DNA of 64,000 nt. Source: Pseudomonadota bacterium (GTDB lineage: Bacteria > Pseudomonadota > Gammaproteobacteria > Steroidobacterales > Steroidobacteraceae). Location of the stretch: the NCBI GenBank assembly GCA_023433705.1, contig JAEYUC010000081.1, positions 1-64,000 on the forward strand, in the 5' to 3' direction. Both the position numbers and the translations under genes were made by a program. Under the pieces are notes generated by a model. It did no database searches and was not told the origin of the DNA. It saw only the letters and a list, made by a program, of their open reading frames with translations. Of this stretch, positions 52,935 through 61,212 are shown piece by piece (position 1 is the stretch's first letter; every line of letters starts with the position of its first letter).

Positions 52935-55814
52935 ATGAACAGTCGTGGAATCGTTTCGTTCGTTGTGTCGCTGGCGTTTCTGTCGTTCGCGCGCATGAGC
53001 GTCGCGCAGGAACCCCAGGATGATGCGGGGCCGATGCAGGAAGTCGTCGTCACCGGCTCGCGAATCATCCAGTCCAGCGCGAACTCGCAGCAGCCGCTGT
53101 CGATCATCGATCGCGCGGCGATCGATCGCACTGGCCTCGCCAGCGTCGGCGACCTGCTGCAGCAGGTGACGACCGGCGGAAAGGCGCTCAATACCAAGTT
53201 CAATTCTTCGGGCAACTTCGGCTATCCCCCCGACGGCGGCGGAATCGGCGCGGGCTCCGCGCAGGTCGACCTGCGAAATCTCGGCAGCAAGCGCGTGCTG
53301 GTGCTGGTCGACGGCATACGCTGGGTGAATGAATCGTCCGCCTCCGGCGTTTCCGGGTCGGCGGATCTCAACACGATTCCGATGAGCGTCATCGACCGCA
53401 TCGAAGTGCTCGAGGATGGTGCGTCGTCCATCTACGGCTCGGACGCGATCGCGGGGGTGGTCAACATCATCACGCGCAAGAGCATCGAGGGGATCGAGAT
53501 CAACGCCTATCGCGGCGAGTTCGACCTTGGAGGCCCAACTACCGACGTGAGCCTGACGGTGGGAGGCGCGGGCGAGAGATTCTCAGGCATGTTCGTCGCG
53601 AGCTACTTCGAGCAGGAAGGCATCGGCTCGGGCGAGTGGGAGCAGTCATCCTTTCCGCAGCCGCTCGCGGGCATCGCGGCCGGGAGTTCCGGCATCCCGC
53701 AGGGCCGCTTCGTGTTCTGCGATCCGACGCGGCCGCCGGGCACGGTGGGATCGTGCGCGGCCCCGGACACCTTCTACGACCTCACGCTCAATAACGGCAC
53801 GACGACACCGGTATGGAACCCGGCGGACCCGTCCGCGGGCACGTATCACGACTTCGGCGGCGCGGACCGTTTCAACTACTCGCCGTACAACCTGCTGCTC
53901 ACACCGTCGCAGCGCAAGTCGATGTTCGCGCGCATGACGTTCGCGATCAGCGACGACGTCAACGTCACGGTCAAGGGCCTGTTCAACAACCGGCAGTCGA
54001 GCAACCGCGCCGCGCCTGAGCCGATCTTCGTCGGGCCGAGCGCGGGCACTGGTGGCATCGCGGACGAGATCTCGATCTCCGCGCTGAATCCGTTCAATCC
54101 CTTCGGCATCGATCTCGACGCCAGCAGCAACTTCGCGGTGTTGACCCGTCGCCCCGTCGAAGTGGGTCCGCGCCTGTTCGAGCAGGATGTCGACACCTGG
54201 TATTTCAACCTCGGTTTCGACGGCAAGTTCGGCTCCGGCGATCGTTTCCGCTGGGACGTGAACTTCGTGCAGTCGGAGAACAGCGCGGACCAGGAATTCA
54301 CGAACGGCTACAACGTCGCGAAGATCCAGCTCGCGTTGGGCGATCCGGCGGTCTGCGCGCAGGTGCTCAACTGCACGCCATTGGATTTGTTCGGTGGTCA
54401 GGGCCGGCCTTTCACCCAGCCGATGATCGACTTCATCCGCGCCACGCAGATCGATTCCAGCAAGCAGACGCTGCAATTGATCGCGGCGAACGTGACCGGC
54501 GACCTGTTTGCGATCGGCGATCGGACGGCGGGCTTCGCGGTGGGTGTGGAGCATCGCAAGTACGAGGGCGACTTCGATCCGGACCCGCTGCGCCAGACGG
54601 GAGAGTCGCAGGATTCGTTCGCGTCTCCCGTCTCGGCCGATTACAGCGTCGACGAGGTGTACGCGGAGTTCCGTTTCCCGCTGCTCGAGTCGCTCGACGT
54701 GAGCGCGGCGGTCAGGTATTCCGACTACTCGACGTTCGGTAGCGAGACCACCGGAAAGGTGGGCCTGCGCTGGCAGCCCATCGACGCGCTCGCGTTCCGC
54801 GGCACGTATTCGACCGGCTTCCGCGCGCCGAACCTCGGCGAGTTGTACGGACTCACGCAATTCGATGCCACGCTGACCGATCCGTGCGGCCCGACCGGCA
54901 GCCTGGTCGTCAACGACGCGGACGGGCCCAACACCACACCGCTCGAAACCGCGTGCCGCGCGCAGGGCGTGCCGTCGGGCTTCGAGCAATCGAACACGCA
55001 GATCTCGACGTTCACCGGTGGCAACCCGGATCTCAAACCGGAGACCTCCGACAGTTACACCATCGGCATCGTGCACGACGCCACCTGGGCGGAGGGTTTC
55101 GCCGAGCGCCTGACATTCGAATTGACCTACTTCAGCCACGAGATCGACGACGGCATCCAGGCGCGCGACATCGCCGCGCTGCTCAACGCCTGCCTCGCGG
55201 CGGGTGGAACGGATCCGACGCTTTGCACGCCGTTCACGCGCCAGCCGAGCGGCAACCTGAACCCGCCTAACAACTTCCTCGACAACCTCGGCACCATCGA
55301 AACCGACGGGTTCGATTTCAAGGCGGACTGGCTGGGCAGCGAGCGCGACTGGGGCCAGTTGTGGCTGTCCCTGCAGGCGACCTACGTGAACGATTTCACG
55401 GCGGTCGATACCGACGGCATCGTTTCGCAGCGCACGGTCGGAATCGAGGTCAGCGACAGCGCGATCCCCGAGATCCAGGCGAACATGAATTTCGGCTGGC
55501 GGCGGGCCGGATGGGAAGTCGGCTGGACCGTGCGTTTCATCGACGCCGTCAACGAGTTCTGCGGCAACGCACTCACGCCCGACGTCCCGGGATGCGACCA
55601 GGGCGAGGAGTTCCACGAGCTCGGCAGCACGTTCTACAACGACTTCATGCTCGCCTGGAATGGGATCGAGGATTTGCGCGTCGCGCTCGCGCTCAACAAT
55701 GTGTTCGATGAAGACCCGCCGATCTGCTTCAGCTGCTCGCTGAACGGCTTCGACGCGGGCACGTATGACCTGCCGGGCAGATTCTGGGCCGTCTCGGTCA
55801 AATACGGCTTCTAA
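52935..55814 (+). CDS. TonB-dependent outer-membrane receptor
   Basis: The 959-residue receptor has a signal peptide (about 1-26), a TonB-box-like MQEVVVTGSRI near 39, a plug with VDLRNLGSKRVLVLVDGIR near 114 and ASSIYGSDAIAGVVNIITR near 160, and a barrel ending VSVKYGF with terminal Phe. AAGGAAGG precedes the ATG at 52935. It is larger than simple siderophore receptors and close to the receptor at 17799 in its plug. The ligand is unknown; the divergent DUF3187 gene is the only neighbour that might share its regulation. Confidence 0.93.
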   Translation: MNSRGIVSFVVSLAFLSFARMSVAQEPQDDAGPMQEVVVTGSRIIQSSANSQQPLSIIDRAAIDRTGLASVGDLLQQVTTGGKALNTKFNSSGNFGYPPDGGGIGAGSAQVDLRNLGSKRVLVLVDGIRWVNESSASGVSGSADLNTIPMSVIDRIEVLEDGASSIYGSDAIAGVVNIITRKSIEGIEINAYRGEFDLGGPTTDVSLTVGGAGERFSGMFVASYFEQEGIGSGEWEQSSFPQPLAGIAAGSSGIPQGRFVFCDPTRPPGTVGSCAAPDTFYDLTLNNGTTTPVWNPADPSAGTYHDFGGADRFNYSPYNLLLTPSQRKSMFARMTFAISDDVNVTVKGLFNNRQSSNRAAPEPIFVGPSAGTGGIADEISISALNPFNPFGIDLDASSNFAVLTRRPVEVGPRLFEQDVDTWYFNLGFDGKFGSGDRFRWDVNFVQSENSADQEFTNGYNVAKIQLALGDPAVCAQVLNCTPLDLFGGQGRPFTQPMIDFIRATQIDSSKQTLQLIAANVTGDLFAIGDRTAGFAVGVEHRKYEGDFDPDPLRQTGESQDSFASPVSADYSVDEVYAEFRFPLLESLDVSAAVRYSDYSTFGSETTGKVGLRWQPIDALAFRGTYSTGFRAPNLGELYGLTQFDATLTDPCGPTGSLVVNDADGPNTTPLETACRAQGVPSGFEQSNTQISTFTGGNPDLKPETSDSYTIGIVHDATWAEGFAERLTFELTYFSHEIDDGIQARDIAALLNACLAAGGTDPTLCTPFTRQPSGNLNPPNNFLDNLGTIETDGFDFKADWLGSERDWGQLWLSLQATYVNDFTAVDTDGIVSQRTVGIEVSDSAIPEIQANMNFGWRRAGWEVGWTVRFIDAVNEFCGNALTPDVPGCDQGEEFHELGSTFYNDFMLAWNGIEDLRVALALNNVFDEDPPICFSCSLNGFDAGTYDLPGRFWAVSVKYGF

Positions 55815-55893
55815 CCAAGACCGGGCATTCCCGGCAGGCCAGGGCGCCGTACCGTTCGGGACGGCGCCCGCCATCTATTCGGGCATGTTCTAT

Positions 55894-55926
55894 GACACTT
55901 GTAAGTTATCTGGCGACACTTGTAGG
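55894..55926 (+). promoter_or_regulatory. two-turn direct repeat ahead of the acyltransferase
   Basis: GACACTTGTAAG (55894-55905) and GACACTTGTAGG (55915-55926) are direct repeats exactly 21 bases apart, two helical turns. The second copy ends 8 bases before the ATG at 55935. ACTTGTAAGT is itself nearly palindromic. This is a good candidate for a repressor site overlapping the promoter. Confidence 0.6.
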
Positions 55927-55934
55927 CTAGCGCC

Positions 55935-57155
55935 ATGAGCTCATCGAGCCACGAAGGCCGCTACCACTCCTTCGATGCGCTGCGCGCCGGTGCGCTGCTG
56001 CTCGGCATCGCCCTGCACGCCACCATGTCCTTCCTGGCCGGATTCCGCGCCACGGGATTTCCGATCGCGGATGTTTCGCAGAGCGACGCGCTGGAAGTGG
56101 TGTTCTTCGTCGTGCACATCTTTCGCATGGCCTTGTTCTTCCTGGTAGCCGGGTTCTTCGCGCGCCTGTTGCTGCACAAGACCGGCATCGGAGATTTCAT
56201 CCGCAATCGCCTGAAGCGCATCGGCCTCCCGCTGTTGATCTTCTATCCACTGATCATGCCGCTGACCATCCTGCCCATCGTCTGGGCCGCCATGCAGCTG
56301 GGCATGCGCGGGCCGGGCCCGGGCGGCGGAGCCATGGCGCAGGGATTTCCGTGGGGTCACCTTTGGTTTCTCTATCTACTGTTGTGGCTGTACGCGCTCA
56401 TTCTCGCGCTGCGTGGCGCGGGCCGGCTGGTGGACCCGCGCGGCGTCCTGCGCGGATTCGCGGATCGCCTGTACCGCCTGGCGCTCGAGACCCGGCTCGC
56501 GCCCATCGTGTTCGCCGCGCCCACCGCGGCTGTGTTGTATGCGACGGCCTGGTGGCCGCAGGGCGCCGGCATTCCCTCTCCACTCCAGGGATTCGTACCC
56601 AACCTCCCTGCGCTGGTGGCATTCGGCTCGGCCATGCTGGCGGGCTGGTGGCTGCACCGCGACCAGTCGCTGCTCGAGCCGCTGCGGCGGGACTGGAAGA
56701 TCTACCTCGCGCTCGCCGCGGTGGCCAGCCTGGCCGCGCTCGCGCTCGTCGGGGTGAAATCGAACTTTCAGCCGATACCGATGCCGCCGGGGGAACGGGC
56801 CGCATACGCAGCGGCATACATGGTGGCGGTATGGGGTTGGTGCCTGGGCCTCACGGGCCTGGCGATGTCATGGCTGGGTTCACCCAGCGCGCGATGGCGC
56901 TATCTCGCCGACGCTTCGTACTGGATGTACCTGGTCCACGTGCCCATCGTTTTTACCCTGCAGGCCTGGATGATGAAATGGCCGTTGCACTGGTCGATCA
57001 AGTTCGCGCTCATCCTCACCATATCCGCCGTGCTGCTGCTGGCCAGCTACCACTATCTCGTGCGCAGCACCTTCCTGGGCAAACTGCTCAATGGCCGCCG
57101 GTATCCGCGCGCGCTGCCGCCTGCTACGCCAGCACCGAGTACGTCTCCGGGCTGA
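55935..57155 (+). CDS. OpgC/acyltransferase-3 family membrane protein
   Basis: The 406-residue protein has about ten membrane helices. Acyltransferase-3 marks are SFDALRAGALLLGIALHA near 12 (with the conserved catalytic His), RMALFFLVAGFFAR near 64, and FLYLLLWLYAL near 147. It recalls OpgC/MdoC, which succinylates periplasmic glucans, but the substrate is uncertain. Its 3' end overlaps the convergent ArsC-like gene by 32 bases, which is unusual for the window. A two-copy direct repeat lies just upstream. Confidence 0.85.
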   Translation: MSSSSHEGRYHSFDALRAGALLLGIALHATMSFLAGFRATGFPIADVSQSDALEVVFFVVHIFRMALFFLVAGFFARLLLHKTGIGDFIRNRLKRIGLPLLIFYPLIMPLTILPIVWAAMQLGMRGPGPGGGAMAQGFPWGHLWFLYLLLWLYALILALRGAGRLVDPRGVLRGFADRLYRLALETRLAPIVFAAPTAAVLYATAWWPQGAGIPSPLQGFVPNLPALVAFGSAMLAGWWLHRDQSLLEPLRRDWKIYLALAAVASLAALALVGVKSNFQPIPMPPGERAAYAAAYMVAVWGWCLGLTGLAMSWLGSPSARWRYLADASYWMYLVHVPIVFTLQAWMMKWPLHWSIKFALILTISAVLLLASYHYLVRSTFLGKLLNGRRYPRALPPATPAPSTSPG

Positions 57156-57468
57156 ACCCGACCAGCAACTTGCGACCGCGTTCGAGCACCGGCCGCTTGA
57201 TCATCGAAGGCTGCTCGAGCATCAGCGCAATGGCGCGGCGCTCGTCGATGTCCTTCTTCTTCGCGTCGGGCAGCTTGCGGAAGGTGGTGCCGGCGCGATT
57301 GAGCAGGACTTCCCACCCCACGGAACCTATCCACTCCCGCAGCTTCGCCGGGGCGATGCCCTCGACCTTGTAGTCATGGAAGTCGTACTCGACGCCATGA
57401 GCGTCGAGCCAGGCGCGGGCCTTTTTCATGGTGTCGCAATTGCGGATGCCGTAAAGGTTGGTCTTCAT
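57124..57468 (-). CDS. ArsC/Spx-family reductase YffB
   Basis: The 114-residue protein has the thioredoxin-like ArsC fold with the active-site Cys in IRNCDTMKKA near 10. It also has VEYDFHDYKVEGI near 26 and the Arg-containing IKRPVLERGRKLLVGF near 87 that forms the oxyanion pocket. It matches the YffB branch, whose real substrate is unclear and may be glutathione-linked rather than arsenate. ATG at 57466-57468 fits the family start. The 3' end overlaps the acyltransferase gene by 32 bases. Confidence 0.88.
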   Translation of the reverse strand: MKTNLYGIRNCDTMKKARAWLDAHGVEYDFHDYKVEGIAPAKLREWIGSVGWEVLLNRAGTTFRKLPDAKKKDIDERRAIALMLEQPSMIKRPVLERGRKLLVGFSPETYSVLA

Positions 57469-57536
57469 GGGGCCAGATTTGCCCGAGAAGCAGGGAAGTT
57501 TCAATATCCGTGACCTGCCGCCCGGGAGAACTTCCG

Positions 57537-58727
57537 ATGAACGACCAGCGCGCCTACCGCCTCACGTCGATCGACATGCTGCGCGGCCTCGTGATCATCA
57601 TCATGGCGCTCGATCACGTGCGCGACTTCTTCATGACGGGCGCCACCGTGGATCCGATGGCCGATCCCGAGGTCTCGCCGGCCCTGTACTTCACGCGCTG
57701 GATAACGCATTTCTGCGCGCCGGTCTTCGTGTTCCTGGCAGGCACGAGCGCCGGGTTGATGGTCGCCCGCAAGCCCCCGCGCGAGCTCGCGTGGTTCCTG
57801 TTCACGCGCGGCGTGTGGCTGATACTGATCGAATGGTTCGTGATCGCGACCTTCATCAGCTTCGCGCCGACGGGCAGCGCGCAGTTCGGTGGCAAGACGT
57901 TCGTGATGCTCCAGGTCATCTGGGCCATCGGCGTGAGCATGATCGTGCTGGCCGCCTGTCAATTCCTCGGCCGCGCGTTTTGCCTGGTACTCGGCGCGGC
58001 GATCGTGCTCGGTCACAACGCGCTCGACGGCGTCTGGCCCACCGCGCAGGACTTCGGTGACGCCGGGCCTCCACTGTGGATTGGCCTGTTCTCGCAGTTC
58101 GCGAAAGTCGTCGGGCCATTCTTCCTGATCAACGCGTACCCGGTGGTTCCATGGATCGGGATCATGCTGGTGGGCTTCGCCGCCGCCGCGATCTTCGAGA
58201 AGCCGGCGGCGGAACGCGATCGGGCGCTCATCCTGTGGGGCCTCGCAATCTGCGTGGCATTCGTCGTGCTGCGCGCGCTCGATGTCTACGGGGACCGCAA
58301 CACCTGGGAGTCGCAGCCGGATGGCGCGATGCGGACCGCCTTCGATTTCCTGAACACGACGAAGTACCCGCCAAGCCTCATGTTCACGCTGATGACGCTG
58401 GGTCCAGCGGCCATCTTCTGCGCGTTCGCGGAGCGCTGGCGCGGCTGGCTCAAGAACTCGCTGGTGATGTTCGGCCGCGTGCCGTTCGCGTTCTACGTCG
58501 TGCACTGGTTCGTCATCCATACGGGCGCCGTGCTGCTGGGCGTGGCCCAGGGGTTTCCGGCGGCGGCGATCATGGATGTTCCGGGCGCCTACCCGGCAGG
58601 TTACGGCCTGTCCCTCGCCGGCGTCTATCTAGTGTGGATCGCCGTGGTCGCGGTCATGTATCCCTGGGTCAGATACATGGCTGGCGTGAAGGCGCGCAGC
58701 CGCGCGTGGTATCTCAGCTACGTTTAA
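57537..58727 (+). CDS. DUF1624/heparan-acetyltransferase-like membrane protein
   Basis: The 396-residue protein has about nine or ten membrane helices and begins with the family's RLTSIDMLRGLVIIIMALDHVRDFF (first His near 27). It has HFCAPVFVFLAGTSAGLM near 67 and FAFYVVHWFVIH near 320. Such proteins resemble the acetyl-CoA:alpha-glucosaminide N-acetyltransferase domain; the acceptor is unknown. GGGAGAA precedes ATG 57537. Its TAA shares the TTAA at 58724-58727 with the convergent MFS gene, so the two genes overlap by 4 bases. Confidence 0.82.
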   Translation: MNDQRAYRLTSIDMLRGLVIIIMALDHVRDFFMTGATVDPMADPEVSPALYFTRWITHFCAPVFVFLAGTSAGLMVARKPPRELAWFLFTRGVWLILIEWFVIATFISFAPTGSAQFGGKTFVMLQVIWAIGVSMIVLAACQFLGRAFCLVLGAAIVLGHNALDGVWPTAQDFGDAGPPLWIGLFSQFAKVVGPFFLINAYPVVPWIGIMLVGFAAAAIFEKPAAERDRALILWGLAICVAFVVLRALDVYGDRNTWESQPDGAMRTAFDFLNTTKYPPSLMFTLMTLGPAAIFCAFAERWRGWLKNSLVMFGRVPFAFYVVHWFVIHTGAVLLGVAQGFPAAAIMDVPGAYPAGYGLSLAGVYLVWIAVVAVMYPWVRYMAGVKARSRAWYLSYV

Positions 58728-60001
58728 TCCGCGAACACGCGGGCTTTGCGGAGCACCATCGTCAGTACCGCGCCGGCCAACAGGATTCCGGCGAGCAGGA
58801 ACAGCGGACTCGTGAAACTGCCGGTCGCGTCTTTCAGGACGCCCACCGCGTAAGGTCCGACGAATCCGCCGAACGCGCCCATCGAGTTGATCAAGGCGAT
58901 CGCGCCGGCCGCGGCGCTGCCGACCAGGAATTTTCCCGGCAATGCCCAGAACGGGCCCCGCGTGCCGTAGTCGCCCACGGCCGCGACGGACAACGCGATC
59001 ATCGCCGCGGCCGGTGCGGTGATGAGCCCGGTCGCCACGAATCCGGCCGCGCCGACGATCGACGGGATGGCGATGTGCAGGAACCGCTCGCCGCTCATGT
59101 CCGAGCTGCGCCCGATCAGCACCATGCCGATGGCCGCGGCTATATAAGGTATCGCCGAAAAGAACCCGACCTGCAGGTCGCTGAACCCGGACAGGCTCTT
59201 CACGATCGTCGGCACCCAGAGCGTGAGGCCGTAACTGCCGGTCTGGCAGCAGAACATGATCAACGCGAGCAACCACACCGTGGGGTGGAGCAATGCCTGC
59301 CGAAGTCCGACGCCATGACGGGCGTGCGCCTCGGTGTGCTCGCTCGCGATGCGTTGCGCGAGCCACTCGCGCTGCTCGGGCGCGAGCCACTTCGCATCGG
59401 CCGGCTGCTCGGTCAGGAATCCGAGCACGACGAACCCGAGCAAGACCGCCGGCAGCCCCTCGAGCAGGAACATCCATTGCCAGCCGCGCAGTCCCAGGTG
59501 CCCGTCGAAACCTAACAACCAACCCGACAGGGGTCCCCCGAACACGATGGACAGGGGTATTCCGATCATGAACCAGGAGACGGCTTTCGCGCGGTACTCA
59601 CGCGGAAACCACTGGCTCAGGTAATAAATGATGCCGGGCAGGAACCCCGCCTCGGCCACGCCGAGCAGGAATCGGAGCACGTAGAAACTCCACGGTCCCT
59701 GCACGAACATCATTGCGGACGAGATGATTCCCCACGTGATCATGATGCGCGCGATCCAGATCCGCGCTCCGAAGCGCACGAGCAGCAGGTTGCTCGGGAT
59801 CTCGCACAAGCCATAACCGATGAAGAAGATGCCGGCCCCGAGACCGTACGCCGTGTCGCTCAACCCAAGATCGCCGTTCATCTGCAGCTTCGCGAAACCG
59901 ACGTTGACGCGATCGAGCCACGAGATGATGTAGAGCAGCAGCAGGAAGGGCAGCAGGCGCCAGGTGACGCGCGCCATGGTGGTTCGTTCGAGATCCGTCA
60001 T
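58724..60001 (-). CDS. MFS transporter, ACS family
   Basis: The 425-residue carrier has about 12 helices and the anion:cation symporter marks: ISWLDRVNVGFAKLQM near 27, FFIGYGLCEIPSNLLLVRFGAR near 61, and FLLGVAEAGFLPGIIYYLSQWFP near 111. This branch carries organic acids such as hexuronates, galactarate or phthalates. ATG at 59999-60001 was chosen; a GTG at 60022 is in frame. Its promoter must share the 36 bases to the Rieske-flavodoxin gene starting on the other strand. Confidence 0.88.
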   Translation of the reverse strand: MTDLERTTMARVTWRLLPFLLLLYIISWLDRVNVGFAKLQMNGDLGLSDTAYGLGAGIFFIGYGLCEIPSNLLLVRFGARIWIARIMITWGIISSAMMFVQGPWSFYVLRFLLGVAEAGFLPGIIYYLSQWFPREYRAKAVSWFMIGIPLSIVFGGPLSGWLLGFDGHLGLRGWQWMFLLEGLPAVLLGFVVLGFLTEQPADAKWLAPEQREWLAQRIASEHTEAHARHGVGLRQALLHPTVWLLALIMFCCQTGSYGLTLWVPTIVKSLSGFSDLQVGFFSAIPYIAAAIGMVLIGRSSDMSGERFLHIAIPSIVGAAGFVATGLITAPAAAMIALSVAAVGDYGTRGPFWALPGKFLVGSAAAGAIALINSMGAFGGFVGPYAVGVLKDATGSFTSPLFLLAGILLAGAVLTMVLRKARVFAD

Positions 60002-60037
60002 GTACGGAACAGTGTAGGCCACGCGCCTGGAGTTATC

Positions 60038-61138
60038 ATGGCCCGCATGAACGAACCCGGCGAGTGGATCGATGTCGGCCCGGCCGATGAGTTTCGCGGC
60101 AAGCCGCTGACGCAGGCCAGGTTAGGCGACCGGCTCGTGGCCGTGTCGTACAAGGACGGGAAGTTCGGCGTCATCTCCGATCGCTGCAATCACGTGGGCG
60201 GGCCGCTCGGCAAGGGACGGCTCGATGGTGAATACGTCGTCTGCCCCTGGCACCAGTACAAGTTCCATCGCTGCACGGGTGAGGGCGAGCCGGGATACGA
60301 AGCGGACAAGGTGCCCGGCTACGGCGTGAAGGAGGAAGGTGGGCGGTTGTTAGTCACCGCGAAGCCAACCAGCAAGCGCGGCCACCTCGCGCACGATCCC
60401 CATCCATTGGCGCGCTCGACCGAACGCGCGCCTGGCGTCCTGCGGGTCGGAGGTATCTCGACCACCGCGATGGATCGCAGGAATCCGCGCTTCTCGACCT
60501 CCGAGCACCTGCTCGGCGTCGCGCTCGAACACGCGCGCACCGCGCTCGGCGCGGAGACGAAACTCATCCGGCTCGACGATCTGCGGTTCCGCCACTGCGA
60601 GGGTTATTACTCGAAGGCCGCGCAGGCCTGCACATGGCCCTGCTCGATCACGTCGATGGACAAGACCGACCAGCTCGACCAGGTGTACGAGCTCGCGGTG
60701 CACTGGGCCGACATCCTGCTGATCGCGACGCCGATCCGTTGGGGCGCGGCCAGCTCGCAGTACTACAAGATGGTCGAGCGCATGAACTGCATCCAGAACC
60801 AGATCACGATCAACAACAAGGTGCTGATCAGGAACAAGGTGGCCGCGTTCATCATCACGGGCGGCCAGGACGGCATCCAGGCCGTGGCCGGCCAGATGAT
60901 GGGGTTCTTCAGCGAGATCGGCTATCTACTGCCGCAGTTCCCCTTCATCGCGCACTCGCTCGGCTGGGAGTTCGAGGAGATGGACAAGAACGTGGAGTTC
61001 GTCGAGACCAGCGAGCAGTTGCGCAAGGGCGCGCGCGAGCTGGTCACGCGCGGCGCGGAGCTGGCCAATTGCCTCATCCAGCATTCGCTGGAGTCGCACG
61101 CGACGATCGAGCGGGGCGGGCGCAAGGCGTCGGCGTGA
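60038..61138 (+). CDS. Rieske-flavodoxin-like reductase fusion
   Basis: The 366-residue protein joins two domains. Residues about 8-108 are a Rieske domain with RCNHVGGPL (Cys49, His51) and CPWHQYKFH (Cys69, His72). Residues about 135-345 resemble NADPH-dependent FMN reductases: VGGISTTAMDRRNPRFS near 139, then WADILLIATPIRWGAASSQYYKMVERM near 225 and AFIITGGQDGIQAVAGQMMG near 270. Together they could pass electrons from NAD(P)H through FMN to the [2Fe-2S] centre in one chain. This pairing is uncommon. No oxygenase gene is adjacent; the convergent or downstream neighbours do not explain its role. Confidence 0.82.
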   Translation: MARMNEPGEWIDVGPADEFRGKPLTQARLGDRLVAVSYKDGKFGVISDRCNHVGGPLGKGRLDGEYVVCPWHQYKFHRCTGEGEPGYEADKVPGYGVKEEGGRLLVTAKPTSKRGHLAHDPHPLARSTERAPGVLRVGGISTTAMDRRNPRFSTSEHLLGVALEHARTALGAETKLIRLDDLRFRHCEGYYSKAAQACTWPCSITSMDKTDQLDQVYELAVHWADILLIATPIRWGAASSQYYKMVERMNCIQNQITINNKVLIRNKVAAFIITGGQDGIQAVAGQMMGFFSEIGYLLPQFPFIAHSLGWEFEEMDKNVEFVETSEQLRKGARELVTRGAELANCLIQHSLESHATIERGGRKASA

Positions 61139-61212
61139 GCCGCGGTTGCCGCGGTGCGGCAATGAATCTTTCCCGGTCGTGGATGTCAGTGCCTCGAGCA
61201 CGGGAGGTATCT

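Noticed and set aside
53646..55874. 742-codon antisense frame opposite the third receptor
   Set aside because: Same reason: no start context, no motif, and the receptor frame is complete.
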